A stretch of DNA of 64,000 nucleotides, from positions 930,001 through 994,000 of the forward strand of contig WTXD01000003.1 of the NCBI GenBank assembly GCA_022496205.1, read 5' to 3'. A program made the position numbers and the translations under genes. Positions 25,570-38,000 of the stretch are shown here, one piece after another. This stretch comes from Gloeopeniophorella convolvens (taxonomy: Eukaryota > Basidiomycota > Agaricomycetes > Russulales). Below the pieces are notes generated by a model. That model saw only the letters and a list, made by a program, of their open reading frames with translations, made no database searches and had not been told where the DNA came from. Every line of letters starts with the position of its first letter. Position 1 is the first letter of the stretch.

Positions 25570-27316
25570 ATGAGAAACTCGCAAGATGGATCGCAGCGCG
25601 ACTTCAGCGTCGCGATCATCGGAGGTGGTATCTGTGGCGTGCTACTTGCTATCGCCTTGATGGATGCCGGGGTCCGCATCGACATCTTCGAAGCAGCGGT
25701 ATGCGCCATATTTCCACGATATATCTATTGACACTCATGGTCGGTGATTGATCTAGTCCAAGTACGGTGAAGTCGGCGTTGGCATCGCCATCGGTATCTC
25801 GTGCAATGCCACAGGGGAGCACGCGGTGACACGCTTTCAGGTCCCAACGCTGTTTCAATCCTCGAAGAGCTTGGTGTACTTGTGAAAGTGGTCGAAACCA
25901 CGGAAGAGAAGGCGCCGAGCATACGCACTTACAAATTCAAATTTAGGATGGGAACCGGCGATTATGAGCTTGTGTACTTTGTAAGTACCTTCTGTTCGCA
26001 CAGACTGCCATCGTCTTCAACGAGGTGCTTGATGGACAGTATCCGAGTGGACCTGGTGACCTCGGAGTGGCAACGCATCGGTGAGTCTTCCTTCTGATAC
26101 TACCGGCGTGCCCGGTCTCATTTCTTGAAGTGCTGCTTTGCTCGATGCTTTGGTAGCGTACCTTGACCCGGAGAGGGTTACAACTCACTTCAACAAACGA
26201 TGCGTCCAAGTAGATACTGCGGGGTTGGGAAACTCCCGCGCAGTGATACATTTCTCTGACGGTACAAGCCATGAAGCAGACTTAGTGGTTGGTGCAGATG
26301 GTGTCAAGAGTATTGTGCGTCGTGCAGTAATCGGAGAAGAAGCCGCAAGCAAGCTTCCGGCGTTCACTGGGACGATTGCATATCGTGGTCTCGTCAGCGT
26401 CGAGGCCCTGGAGCAAGCAGACGTGGCTGCCGCGTTCTCTCCTTCCAGTCCATGGCCAACTATCTGGATGGGAAACGGGAAGGTTGTTCATTACTGAAGT
26501 TCTTTCATAGGGCTGCATTGACACCAACGAGTAGCATCTCGTCACCTACCCAATTGCATCAGGAAGGATGGTATGTTCCACATGTTGCTGCGGGTTTCCC
26601 TTACTCAACTTAATCATCGCCCATTCTAGGTGAACTGCGTGGGGCTTACGAGACCTTATAAGGCGTCCATCTCTCTTTCGGAGAGAAGTGACTGGGTCAC
26701 GCCGGCTTCCCAGGAAGAGATTCAGGGACTCTTCGTTGACTTCGGGGACGACCCACGCCGCATACTCAGCTGCATCGAGAAGCCTACGAAGTGGTTGATA
26801 CATGGCCTATACCCCCAGATCGACCACTACGTCAATGGAAACGTGGCACTAGTTGGAGACGCTGTAGCTACACACCGCCTCCGGCGCTGCTTTCTGCTGT
26901 TAACATCTTCTGAACGCAGGCACATGCGATGTTTACACATCTGGGATCGGGTGTGGGTCAAGGAGTCGAAGACATATTCGTTCTTTCCCGGCTCCTATCA
27001 CACCCCCAGACTACGCCTTCCAATCTCCAGGTGCGCATGACTGAGCACCCACTGCATGCAACCACATTGATTGACTCGCTTGTGAAAGGCCATTTTGCGG
27101 GTATATGACCGCATCCGTGTCCCGCGAGCGAATGACGTCTCGAGGCGCAGCGAGGCAGCGGGGGAAGTGTACGAAGGGCGTGGCCCCTCTGGCCCGTCCC
27201 CTGAAGGACGGCGAGTGGATCTGGACCTCATTTGGGAACCAATCTGGCGCCATGACATTCACAAAGATGTCGAGATGTGCGTGTCGTGGCTCAAGGAGGA
27301 AGGCGTGTTTACTTGA
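25570..27316 (+). CDS. FAD-dependent monooxygenase B (salicylate hydroxylase-like)
   Basis: A tandem paralogue of A with the same exon pattern and closest to it in sequence. It starts MRNSQDGSQRDFSVAIIGGG at 25570, with the Rossmann motif ending RIDIFEAA. Then follow SKYGEVGVGIAI, GPNAVSILEELG, LLDALVAYLDPERVTTHFNK, the DG motif LVVGADGVKSIVRR, and WLIHGLYPQIDHYVNGN leading to the GD motif ALVGDAAHAMFTHLGSGVGQ. It ends WLKEEGVFT at 27316. Fragments such as MGNGK and HLVTYPIASG are separated by an intron at about 26482-26536. All three cofactor motifs are kept, so the gene appears functional. Confidence 0.9.
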
Positions 27317-28099
27317 ATGGATAGATAAGGCACGTTGGTCTAATAAATTTGAGGGTAGTATCGTCGTCTCCTTACGAAAAATGATGCAGCCGGAGTTGAT
27401 GAGCACTCGACTCGGGCACGCAAGCCCAAGGGGAATCAGCTGCGCAAGTGAGCGCAAGACGCCAAGATGCAGTGGGATAAAATCCTGAGGGACGCTGGCC
27501 TTACTGAATCCTGATCCCCCAGATACGAGGGATGCCGGCGTGCCGCTGCCTTCTCTCAGGCTGCCAGAGGCTGCCTCGAGGCGTTCTGTCTGATTATTTC
27601 GCTGCCGCGCGCCTTTTATCGGCATTTCGGCACGCTCTGCGGCTTCTGCACTCGGGCCCCAGCTTACGTTGGATCTCATCCTCATCAGGGCACTCGTTCC
27701 CTCTTTTATCTACTGCATCATAACTGATTGAGCTTCCGTGCCCACTCATCGTTCCTCTGACCAGTAATTGGACATCTACGCGGAGAGAACCTCATGTCAC
27801 CTGCTTGTTTGACTCTAGCAAATCCCTTGCCGCCGTGCCGAACTGTCCGGCATCTCGGAACAGACACCTCGCCCACTCGTCAGAGGCGTTCATGGAGCGC
27901 GAGCATCAGAAGAATTTCCTACATGGCGAGGTTGCCGAACGTTGTTTTTGCTGCGATCGAAGCCCGCGGCCATCCCTGAAATGGTACCTTACTTGGGCCT
28001 TATGTTCACAAGGATGTGTTACAGCATATCGCGGTTGCTTTAAATTGGCGTGGATGTGCATGCCTCTCTACGGAAATCGGTCCTTTCGCTCGCCGCACT
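27317..28099. other. Spacer between monooxygenases B and C
   Basis: About 780 bp with no supported gene. Presumably the 3' flank of B and the promoter of C. Nothing distinctive was seen. Confidence 0.4.
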
Positions 28100-29848
28100 A
28101 TGCCTGTCCCAACTGAGCCCAGCCAACGGGATTTTTGCGTCGCCATCGTCGGCGGAGGTATCTGCGGTGTTATCTTAGCTATCGGCTTGCGTCGAGCTGG
28201 CATCAAGGTCGACATCTTCGAAGCTGCGGTGCGTATGTTGCGCCTGTCGTAGCACCCCCCGTCTCGCTGGGCTGTAGTTAATGCGACCCCTTCAGTCAAG
28301 ATACGGGGAAGTTGGAGCGGGCATTGGCATAGGTACCTTCCTATCGCCGCGCTTTCACGGGCCCCGGTTTGATCGCCTCTTCAGGTCCTAATGCTGTGCG
28401 GATATTGGACTATCTCGGCATTCTCGACGAGGTAGCTGCACATACGGCAGAGAAGGTGCCCGACTTGCACTCCTTCAGATTCCACACTGGATGGGGCAAT
28501 CACGAACTCGTCTACACTGTGAGAGCGTGACCATCCGTGCCTTTGGACATGCGTCTCATTCGTTCCGCTAGTATCCGGCCCGTCCCGACGACCTACGCCT
28601 GGGATTGCATCGGTACTTGTCGCAGGTGATTATTGCGTAGCATCTGCCGACCGTTACTTGCAGAGCGGCATTCCTGGATGCGCTGGTCACCTTCCTTGAT
28701 TCCGAAATGGTGACGACACACTTCAATAAACGCTGCGTAAAGGTAGTTCCTTCGACAGAGAAGGCTGGTCTCTCCGTGATTCACTTTGCCGACGGCACAA
28801 GCCATGAGACCAACCTCGTTGTTGGCGCTGACGGCATTCGAAGCACTGTGAGGCAGTTTGTAGCAGACGAAGACGCTCCTACGAAGACGCTCTCCTTCAG
28901 CAGTTGCAGCGCATACCGTGGCCTGATACATGTATCTGCTTTCGAGAAAGCGGGCGTAGAGACACCATTGCATCGTTGGCCTGCGTTGTTCATGGGCGAC
29001 GGACAGGTTGTTCTTCGTTAACCCTTCGCCAAGCCTATCCATCTGATGGTTAGTTTTCCCTCCCCCCCTCCAGCATATGATCACCTTCCCGCTCGCCAAG
29101 GGCATCGTGAGTAGCTCCTTTGGATAAATCCTACCTTCGCTGACATGATGCACAACGACAAGGTCAATGTCGTGGTGTTTGACACCGACTTCGACCACCC
29201 CATAGGCTCGCTTCCTTCTCCAGACGCCGACACGTGGGTGAAGCCAACAACAGTAGAAACAGTCCACGAGGTGTTCTCTGGGTTCAGCGATGAGCCGCAC
29301 AGAATTATCAGCTGCATGGAAAAGCCCACCAAATGGGCCATTCACGTCGTCCATCCGCACCTGAAATCATTCGTCAGAAAGAATGTGGTCATAATCGGGG
29401 ACGCGGTAGGTCACAAGGCTCGTTCAACCGACCACACATACTCAAATTTCCTAGGCTCATGCGATGCTGCCCTTCCTTGGAGCCGGCGCAGGCCAGGGTA
29501 TCGAGGACGCCTGGGTCCTCTCTCGTCTCCTTACTCATCCACAAACTTGCGCCTCCACCCTCGAGGTAACTTGAATTTTCCTTAATTCCTAAGTAGTTGC
29601 CGAACGCGCCTCTTGCCTAGGCTGTACTTCGAGCACATAATCGCGTCCGGGTGCCGCGAGGCACGTTCGTCGCCGCGCAGAGCAAGTTAGCGGGCGAGAT
29701 TTTCGAAGGACACGGACCCTCGGGCGCGTCGGTAGAGGGGCAAAAGGCCGATGTTGAGAATATCTGGGACCGCGTATGGCACCACGATATCAACGCGGAC
29801 ATCGAGAGTTCCATAGCCCAGCTGACTGAGGACGGCGTCTTTGTCTGA
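28100..29848 (+). CDS. FAD-dependent monooxygenase C (salicylate hydroxylase-like)
   Basis: The third and most diverged member of the triplet. The start MPVPTEPSQRDFCVAIVGGG is at 28100. Matching blocks follow: SRYGEVGAGIGI, GPNAVRILDYLG, AFLDALVTFLDSEMVTTHFN, the DG motif LVVGADGIRSTVRQF, and WAIHVVHPHLKSF before the GD motif VIIGDAAHAMLPFLGAGAGQ. It ends QLTEDGVFV at 29848. The substrate-facing middle third (for example VVVFDTDFDHPIGSLPSPDA) differs strongly from A and B, which suggests a different substrate. Introns sit at the same places as in A and B, supporting descent by tandem duplication. Confidence 0.88.
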
Positions 29849-30510
29849 GCGTTACCAATCCCATCCACGAGGCCATCGTGATTCCAGCGCACACCCTAGC
29901 CCCCCTACGGATAGACCAAAGATACCTCTACCGCTCAGATCATTATTGTTGCGATGTACTGCTATCCCATGACACGGCGCGTATCGGAAGGTTTTGGAGA
30001 AGTTGAAGAAATATCGCCGTGAAGATAGCGCCGCGGCAGGATCCTGTTGGCGCTGGAGTTCGTCGTCCGAGCGTCGGCACAGGGACGGCTTGGGCCCCCT
30101 TGGTTGGGCGAGTGCGGCCAAAGTAGTGTTGACGCCAGGGCTAATAATTCAGCTCCAGTACGTGCGACTAAGAAGCCGAACAGGCAGCAGCGACACGCGC
30201 AAGAAGGCGCACAAGTAAATATACCGCAGCGGCTTCGGCGGCCGGGAGCGGCGGGTGCTGACAGTCAAAAAATGTCCATTTCGTGGGTTAATGCGCTTCT
30301 ACGTAAGGGTCGTCTATGTCACAGAGAGATTCAGCAGAGTATAAGTCAGACTCGTGATCAGCGAGGAGCGTCTAGAACATCACGTATAGCAATCGGTTCG
30401 TGTACCTGGCAGAACCGCACTACTAGCTTCTATAAGGATCACTCCAAGGGTACTATATTTCTACGAGAGATGGTGCTTCCGCGCTCGTGGAATTTGGGAG
30501 ATGCTTCGAT
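29849..30510. other. Intergenic region between convergent genes
   Basis: About 660 bp between the ends of monooxygenase C (+) and serine dehydratase (-). Only overlapping short frames occur; nothing was recognised. Confidence 0.45.
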
Positions 30511-33500
30511 TTAGCTGATTTGAGAAAGCATTATGAGCACATCGGCCAGTTTCCTGAAGGAAAGAAACTGACCAGGCGGGGACTGTGAGCGGAATCTTAA
30601 CAGTTGTCTACGCGAGAGGTTAAGAAACAGTTGTCTCCGATATCGGAGCAGAGCATACGTACCGCAAGACCCTAGTCGACGTAGTTCAGCAACCTCAGAG
30701 ACTCCCAAAGCGAGAGAGAAGCGTACCGATAGGCTGGTTTCCTTATACTTGACACTCATGTCGGAAGCTGTGAGCCGCATGGCCTCGATTGCCTCATCCA
30801 GCGTTACTGAATAGACACCGTCTGCAGCCATCGACAGCTGAGCCGCTGTCACTGCTTTGACGGCTGAAGTCGCCTAGTTAGTATCCATCCGCGCATGCAC
30901 GGTCAGGGACACGTGACGCACCACCCAGGCTGTTGCGCTCCTGGAAATAAGACGCCTGTTCAGCAGCTGACGTGCACGGCAGCGCCGGTGACGTACGATG
31001 CAAGGAACCTGCACGAGCCCATCAATGGGGTCGCAGGTCAACCCGAGGTTATGCTCTGCAAATCATGCGTCAGAATCTGTCGCCGGCAACAGAGAAAATC
31101 TTAAGAAGCCCACCTATTCCGATTTCCGCTGCCTGCAGGACGGTTTCAGGTGTCGCTGCGAATCCTCGTGGTCAAGGAATGGATGTCAACCCGGCAAGAA
31201 ACGAGTTGCCTACCGCCCATGCACGCGGCAAACCCGGCGCTAGCCATCGAGCACGCAACTGCAGATGAGATGAGGTCAAGATTCTTGCATGCGATCCAGA
31301 GACATAGCTGGGAAGCGTACCCCCGACCTCTGCTTGGCACCCACCCTCCGCAGCGGAGATTGTGCTACCGCGCTTGAACAGCATCCCGATGGCCTACCGG
31401 CAAAATGAGTGCCGCTGTTGCAGATGGTGACGGGCAGGCACCGTACAGCCGCTGTGAGCAAAAACGTCTTGACCGACTTCTCCGGATCGTCGCTGACAAA
31501 CTGTGCATGCGCAGGCGCGAGCAACAATAATGAGCCTCGGCCGGAAATGAGAACAAGAGGCCCTTAATACGGACCTCGACTATGTACTTGAGCACGGCTG
31601 GAATGACACCTGCCGCGCCGTTCGTGGGCGACGTGACGATGCGCCCGCCGCTCGCATTCACCTCGTTGACGGCGATGGCATAGCATGATAAGAAGTCCAT
31701 GGCCGGGATCATGGTCTTCCTCTGAGCCATATGGGGAGATGAACGTCAGACCGCAGTGGACGGAATAAATCCATAAGCATCGACTGACAGGGGGCTCCGG
31801 GAGGATGGCATGGTCGAAGGACCCGACAACCCTGGCCGCACGGGAGCCTTTCGGGCCCCCGATGCCGCCGGCGAAAGGCCCCTCCGAAGAAGGCTCATTC
31901 GGGCGGTCCTCAGTATCAGGCGCGTCTATGGCGCCGGCGGGCCGGGCCCCACCCTCGATGGCTTGGAGATGTGGCGTCGACAGGCCGGGATAGAAGCTGC
32001 CCAGGTGTGAGTGATCTGGGTGGACGATATCATCATTGACAGCTTACCCTCGCATGAGGCGCCGGTAGAGCATCGGAGCACGGCGCCGCAGGCCAAGTCG
32101 ACCTGGCAACGTTGTTTCACGTGTATGCACTCCAGTTCGAATACAGTCGTCCATGACCGCCCATATACGCATCAGCTGCGCAAACATAGTGATTTAGCTC
32201 GCAGCTAGAATCGAACCGGACATCCAACCTTGTTGTGGATATCTTCGTCGGTATATCCAAACGAACGTTCATTGTCATACACAATTTGGGCGATGGTCAT
32301 CTGAATCACCAGGTAAGTTAGCATCTGTCAACGGTATAACAGTGGAGATAGGGAGAATGTGACGTGATCGCGAACAGTCTATCGGGTGCGAAAGGCACGC
32401 TTGTGCACTGTAGCGCGAGGTGCTCTCACTTCGGGGGCACCTGTGGCCCCCGGCGAGCTAAAATGACGCGTTGGAAGGGAAGGTCACTTCGCACATTATG
32501 TACACGCGTCAAGTTGAGCAGGCTGTCACCAGACTTGAAAGGGTAGGGCGGCAGTTCGTCATCAACGGAAGATTGCTGGCCCTCCACACCTGCGCTCCCG
32601 TCGGCGTGGACGTGCTGGTGCAATCGCGCGCCATGTACGATGCTTTTGTCAACGCCTTTATAGAATAGATTCTCGTCCACTGTGTGGAACCTTAACGTCA
32701 ATACAGCGGGGTAAGTTTACAATTTCCCCAGACGGACCTTTTGTCTTGTCATTCACCACAAAGCCACCCCCAACGCTATGTCACTTCAGTGCCTAGGCCC
32801 CCGGGGCTGCCAGCTGGCGCCAGGTCGACGGAGAAGCTCACCTGAAGTATTCATTAGTGGCCAATAAGCTGCCCTCTTCATCAAAAACGGAAAAACGAAT
32901 GCCGTTAGGGTGGGTCTTGAGGACTTGGTCCCAGCGCCACAGCATGTCACGGTCCATGTCATACGTGATACGGTGCTTTCCTCCCAGCAGAAGGGTCTTG
33001 TTGGTCTGGATCGCAGCGTAGCGCGAGGGTATTGTGCCTGTGTCAATTGTTTCCGGATCAGAGCCTAGAGAGCTGCATGAATGCTGGGAGACGTGATGAG
33101 GAAGCTAGGGAAGAACCTTCTAAACCAAGAAGTATTGCTTGAGGAGTATGATGGCTAGAAGATGTGATTATCCACAAGCCAACATATGTATGGGCGGCTC
33201 AGAACTCACCCTTTCCCTAGTCGTCAAGCGTTGAGAGTTCGGTGAGCGTGCGACTCGAGCGGCGTTAAGGCCATCGCACCTGTTGCAGCTAGCGACCCAT
33301 ATCTATGGACTCCTTTCAGTTTCCTTTGCAGCGAGCGCAAGAGACAACGTACAGCGTGATCTTTACGGTTCGGACCTTGACGGAACGTTACGTTCAATAC
33401 TACTATTCCTTTCATGACAGGGCAGACTCACTTTCTCTAGCATACCTAATTCTAGTAAATCATTGATGAATATCTTTCCCGCACGCATTGGCCCGACGGT

Positions 33501-33819
33501 GTGTGAACTACTGGGGCCGACTGCAAGGCAACAAGGTTTCAATATACATGCGAAGCCTAGCAAGGTGAGTGTACCAACCTCCGATACTGAACAGGTCAAA
33601 CGTAGAGATAACAGCATGTTCTGGCTTCTCCAGCTCTATTTCAATGTTTGAATCCGCGTCGCTGTTCTCCTGGGCGCTAATCGAGAGCAGACCGGAAGTT
33701 CTCGAGGGCACGGTCCTCGAAAAACAACGCGCCACAGCGGGTAACGTGAGAGGTTGGATCCGGAACGGCTGGCGCGCGATGTGGCGGCTGCAAACCCGGA
33801 CAATCTGTCTGGAGTACAT
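30511..33819 (-). CDS. Iron-sulfur L-serine dehydratase, single chain, mitochondrial leader predicted
   Basis: This enzyme deaminates L-serine to pyruvate and ammonia with a 4Fe-4S cluster and no PLP. I assemble about 23 exons and 630 aa. A basic leader rich in Arg and hydroxylated residues ([19 protein letters not shown]) is typical of mitochondrial import. The beta part follows: [39 protein letters not shown] and [20 protein letters not shown]. The alpha part has [91 protein letters not shown] and [10 protein letters not shown]. Cysteines in VACS, TCDP and VPC match cluster ligands, and the C-terminal Cys matches the tail ligand described for the Legionella enzyme. Tiny exons include 33216-33210 (7 nt) and 30671-30663 (9 nt). 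The terminal coding exon is 4 nt, 30514-30511. Confidence 0.93.
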
Positions 33820-35073
33820 TCAGCCCAGTTCCACTGACACGTCCGAGATGTTGACACGGGCAGAAGTGGGAGATTGGGACAGGTAGAGGTTAGATCGTCC
33901 GAGTCGAGTTCGGATACATCATGGTGCTGTACTCCAAAGTTCCGGGCGGCTCGGTCGAGCGCGGTCCGCGGGGTTCCGCTGGCCCAACCAATGAGAAGCG
34001 TCGGAACGTGGCTGCGACAAAGCCCGGCGAGTCGAAACTCGAAGGACCTCGGTTGTTTGAGCACTTTACGGTACTGAATACAGCTGCTTTACGAACGTGA
34101 GATCCCTATGCTGGCACAATCTGTAGCAATGCAACAGGATCCTACTGTGTATACGTACGTACAGTTGCGACAGGGACTGAGTAATAACTTCTCTCGCCGC
34201 CGCGCAATTGCCGGAGGTTCCAGGCAACGCTCGTGTTCTGCTGCCAGCATGGATGCTGCATCAGAGAAGTGTGCACCACACTCGCGGTTGCTCTTTTCTC
34301 ACTGCAGGCGCACTTCTGATATATCTCATGTGTTTGGGCCCCCAGAACCAGTGGTGCGCCCGCGCTGTCAGCCACATGGGACGAGGGTGGTTGAGTGAAA
34401 GAAAACGATGGTCGCTGCTGGTCTCCTAGAACGTATCATTTACGGCGTGCTTCTTGTATGGTCAAGTGGCGAAGGGAGATTGACCGGGTTGCTGGTGCGC
34501 CCCTCGGGTGGGAAATTGGGGGCAGCATCGTGATCAATCGACAGGGCTTAGGATCAAAGGCCATCACGGATAGCCGGCTATAGCCGGTCGCGCTGTGTGA
34601 GTGTGGATTCAGGGCCGCGAGGGAATATTTGGAGACAATTGAGGACTGTTACATAGTGGGCTGTTGTGTGACTTAAACTGTGGCACCTGGGGCGCCTGGG
34701 GACACGAGTTCGGAAGGAAAGAGAGCGCTTGGAGGGAGTCTGAGCCAATCGCGACGGTTGCCGTGATCGCTGAGTGGCCGGGCGAGCTCACCGACGCCTC
34801 TCGTTTGCCCGACTTGCCCGTCTTCCACCACTCCAACCTAAGGCGGCCTGCGTTCCCTCTAACACCGCCCCGCCATCTCTCTCCTCTTCTGTCTGCGCAG
34901 GCCGCGTCGATCCGCCAAGGCTTACCTACAGCGCCTCCCGCCTGGGCCCGGCCCTGCCAAAACAGCACATCTGACGACCGGTGGGCCCTCCGCACGTCGT
35001 CCCACCTTTTCCATTCTGTGTCTCATCCACGTTCCCGGCCAGTTTGATAGGTGCTCACGATCACTCCGCAATC
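33820..35073. other. Divergent intergenic region
   Basis: About 1.25 kb between the serine dehydratase start (-) and the RhoGAP start (+). It presumably holds both promoters and the RhoGAP leader. Open frames here (for example minus 34064-33820) show no family motif. Base composition rises towards G+C after about 34.6 kb. Confidence 0.45.
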
Positions 35074-38000
35074 ATGAACGGCAATTCATCAACGCCATCA
35101 CGACGCCCTCACGATTTGCCATCCGCTCCCCCCACTCGTTCCTCCTCGTCCTCCTCCCCAATGGCCGCAGCTCAGACCGGTCAGCATCTCACGCTCGATG
35201 CCCTGCTCTCTGCGAATGCGGGCGCACAAAATCCAGTCATGAGTGCGCTCGAACAGAGTATCGCGGAATCCAACGCGCTCTCAGCTCAAAATGCCCAGCT
35301 CTGGAAGCTCGTCGAGAAGTCGCGCGGGTTGTACAACGACTCACAAAAAAACCTGGACCGGGTCAGGGTGGAGAGGGATGCCTACAAGTCGAGGCTCGTA
35401 ACCCTGGGTGAAAACCCAGACACAGTTGTGCGCGGCCACAGGGAGAGGGAGCGTCATTTAAAGCCGTCCGCGTCCAGTAGTGGAATACGCCAGAGCGCCG
35501 ATAAGCACTCGGGCTCGAACACAGCCCCTCCCAAACCCATCCGCCATCAGTCAGACGATACTGGTATGTCCCATCTCCATCCGGTGGCGCGTCGCGTCTG
35601 GTGCCATTCTGCCCGACGTTTCTGATCGCGCAACTGCTAGGTTTGGTGTCGGAATCGCATTCCCTTACCCCTGATTGGTCTCCAGCCCAGAGACCCCCTC
35701 CAACCGTCACTGTGTTGAATCATACTTCCAGCGCAGCACAGCCCGAGCCGCCCCAGATCACTGTGTCTGCGACACCCACCGTGCCCCACTCGTCTTCTTC
35801 ATCTCACACTCACCACCAAGTGCCTCCTACGAAGCCGCTCCAGATACCCAGCCTTGACGATCGAGCCTCTGCACACGCGACCAATTCAGCCTCAAACTCA
35901 CCTTTTGCCGATCATCCTCCCAGCGGCGCCTACGCACCCGGGTCGGCTGCAGCCTCCCCGTTGGAGGTGACAGCACCGTCTAACCAATCCGGCTTTTTGC
36001 CCGTTGCGCAGCCCCAGCCCATTTCTCGCGAATTCGGAGTCTCCATTTCAGAAGAAGCAAGGCAATACATCCCCACCATGGGCGACTCGCCAGCCGCCAG
36101 CCCTCGTGCTGCAGAGTACAGCCAAGGCCACATCCGAACTCAGTCCCCCGCTCGCTCAAATGCACACAGCGTCTCCGATGCCCACGACTCAAACGCTGAC
36201 AAATTGTCCATGCGCAGGGATCTCTCTGATGGGGAGTTCTTGGACTTGGAAGACTCGGACAGTCTCTACGACTCCACTGCTGATCGCAGTCTGATGTCCA
36301 CCAGTCCCCACGACGGCAGGAATCCTTCAGACGAGGCCCCGGAGCCGTATGCGCCCGTGCAGCCACCCGCTGTAGATGACTTCCCTCTCCCGCCAGGCAC
36401 CATGAAAGCGAGCAATGGAGACACCACCCACCTGGGAACTCCCCAGTTCGTCCCTGCCATTGAGCGGAACCGTCGGAAGGATGGACCAGATTCTCCCACA
36501 ACACCGACGCCCAATAATGCATTCGGCTCGCGCTCGTCAGTCATGTCGTCGTACCAGAGTGTCATCCCGGAACAGGATCACCAAACCCATTTCCGCGCGC
36601 TTCCTCTTCTGCCACACGATCTCCCACATACCCACATCACTGTGACAAGTTCATCCATCCGGCCTAATGATCGCGGCAAGGATGTGCTCTCTTTCGTGGT
36701 CATGGTCGACCCTGGAAACCACAAGGAGACATATACGATCGAGAAACTTTATAGCGATGTGCTCGGGCTGGATCAGCGTGTCCGCGCGCGCTATGGGAAG
36801 ATCGTGCACAAGAAGATTCCTCACCTTCCAGATGGCAAACTGTGGAAAGATCACGCCCCTTCGAGAGTTGATCAGCGCAAGGTATGATCTCGTCTTGGCG
36901 CTCATTTAAAGAAGATTAATTGAATTTCATAGGCTGTCCTGGAGCAATACGTGCAAGCACTCATCAGTCTTCCAGTCAAGAATAACGACGAAATCATAGC
37001 GTTCCTCACCTCGGATGTCATCAAAGAGGCGAACAAACCTGTTGTTCGCGAGGGCTATAAGGAAGGTTACCTAACAAAACGGGGGAAGAACTTCGGTGGG
37101 TGGAAGACGAGGTTCTTTGTCGTTCAAGGTCCCCAACTTGAGTATTACGAAAGCGTACGTGACTGGGACCATGATTTATTGAACGTTAGCATTGATCGGA
37201 CCTTTCGTTCAGCGCGGTGGTCAGCACCTTGGGACAATATCCATCACTGGGGCGCAAATTGGTCGCCAGCACAAACCCGCGGATAGGCGTGAAACCGAAG
37301 AGGAGGGCGAATATCGACATGCCTTCTTGATCATCGAGCCCAAGAGAGGCGCCGCAGGGTCGCATCGACACGTTTTGTGCGCAGAGAGCGACACCGAGCG
37401 CGACAGCTGGGTCGACATCCTCGTGCGCTATGTTTCCGGCACGTACGACGAGCGATCCACCACGCAACAAGCCTATACATCAACACATCCGCCTCCACTT
37501 CGACATCTTCCGCGACCCCTCCCGATCGAGCACGAGCTCGAATGCACCTGGCGACCCGTCATCTCCTACCGCGAGCGCCGGTCAGGCCCGAGAGGCATGT
37601 CCAAGGAGGACATCAATGTTAGCACCGCCGTTCCTCTGTCACAACTCACGCAGGACCCATTGAACGCGAAGCTGTTTCAATCCGCGCCACATTACGATGA
37701 TGCGTTACAGAACGGCAGTCCTGTGAAAAGCATTGGGATCCCGCTGGGTTCCGAGCATTCAGCCTCTGGCTTTACGGATGCGCAGACCGCGAAGCGCCTC
37801 CTGGAGAAAGGCCAGCCGTCGTCCGCACCGAGTGCCGACTCGCCGTTGTCCAGCTCCCTGCCGAGCTCGTCGCCTCTAGACGCCGTGGGAGGTGACTTCG
37901 CACCTTCGATCGGACCACGGGCCAACTCCGAATTAGGGCATTACCCGGATCTGGCTGATCCTCGAGGCGGCCGCAGTGGAGGTCGCCACCCCCAGCCCTC

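Noticed and set aside
32190..32225. tRNA B-box-like ggttcgattc on the minus strand
   Set aside because: It lies in a serine dehydratase intron; no acceptor stem, D arm or anticodon stem can be paired around it.
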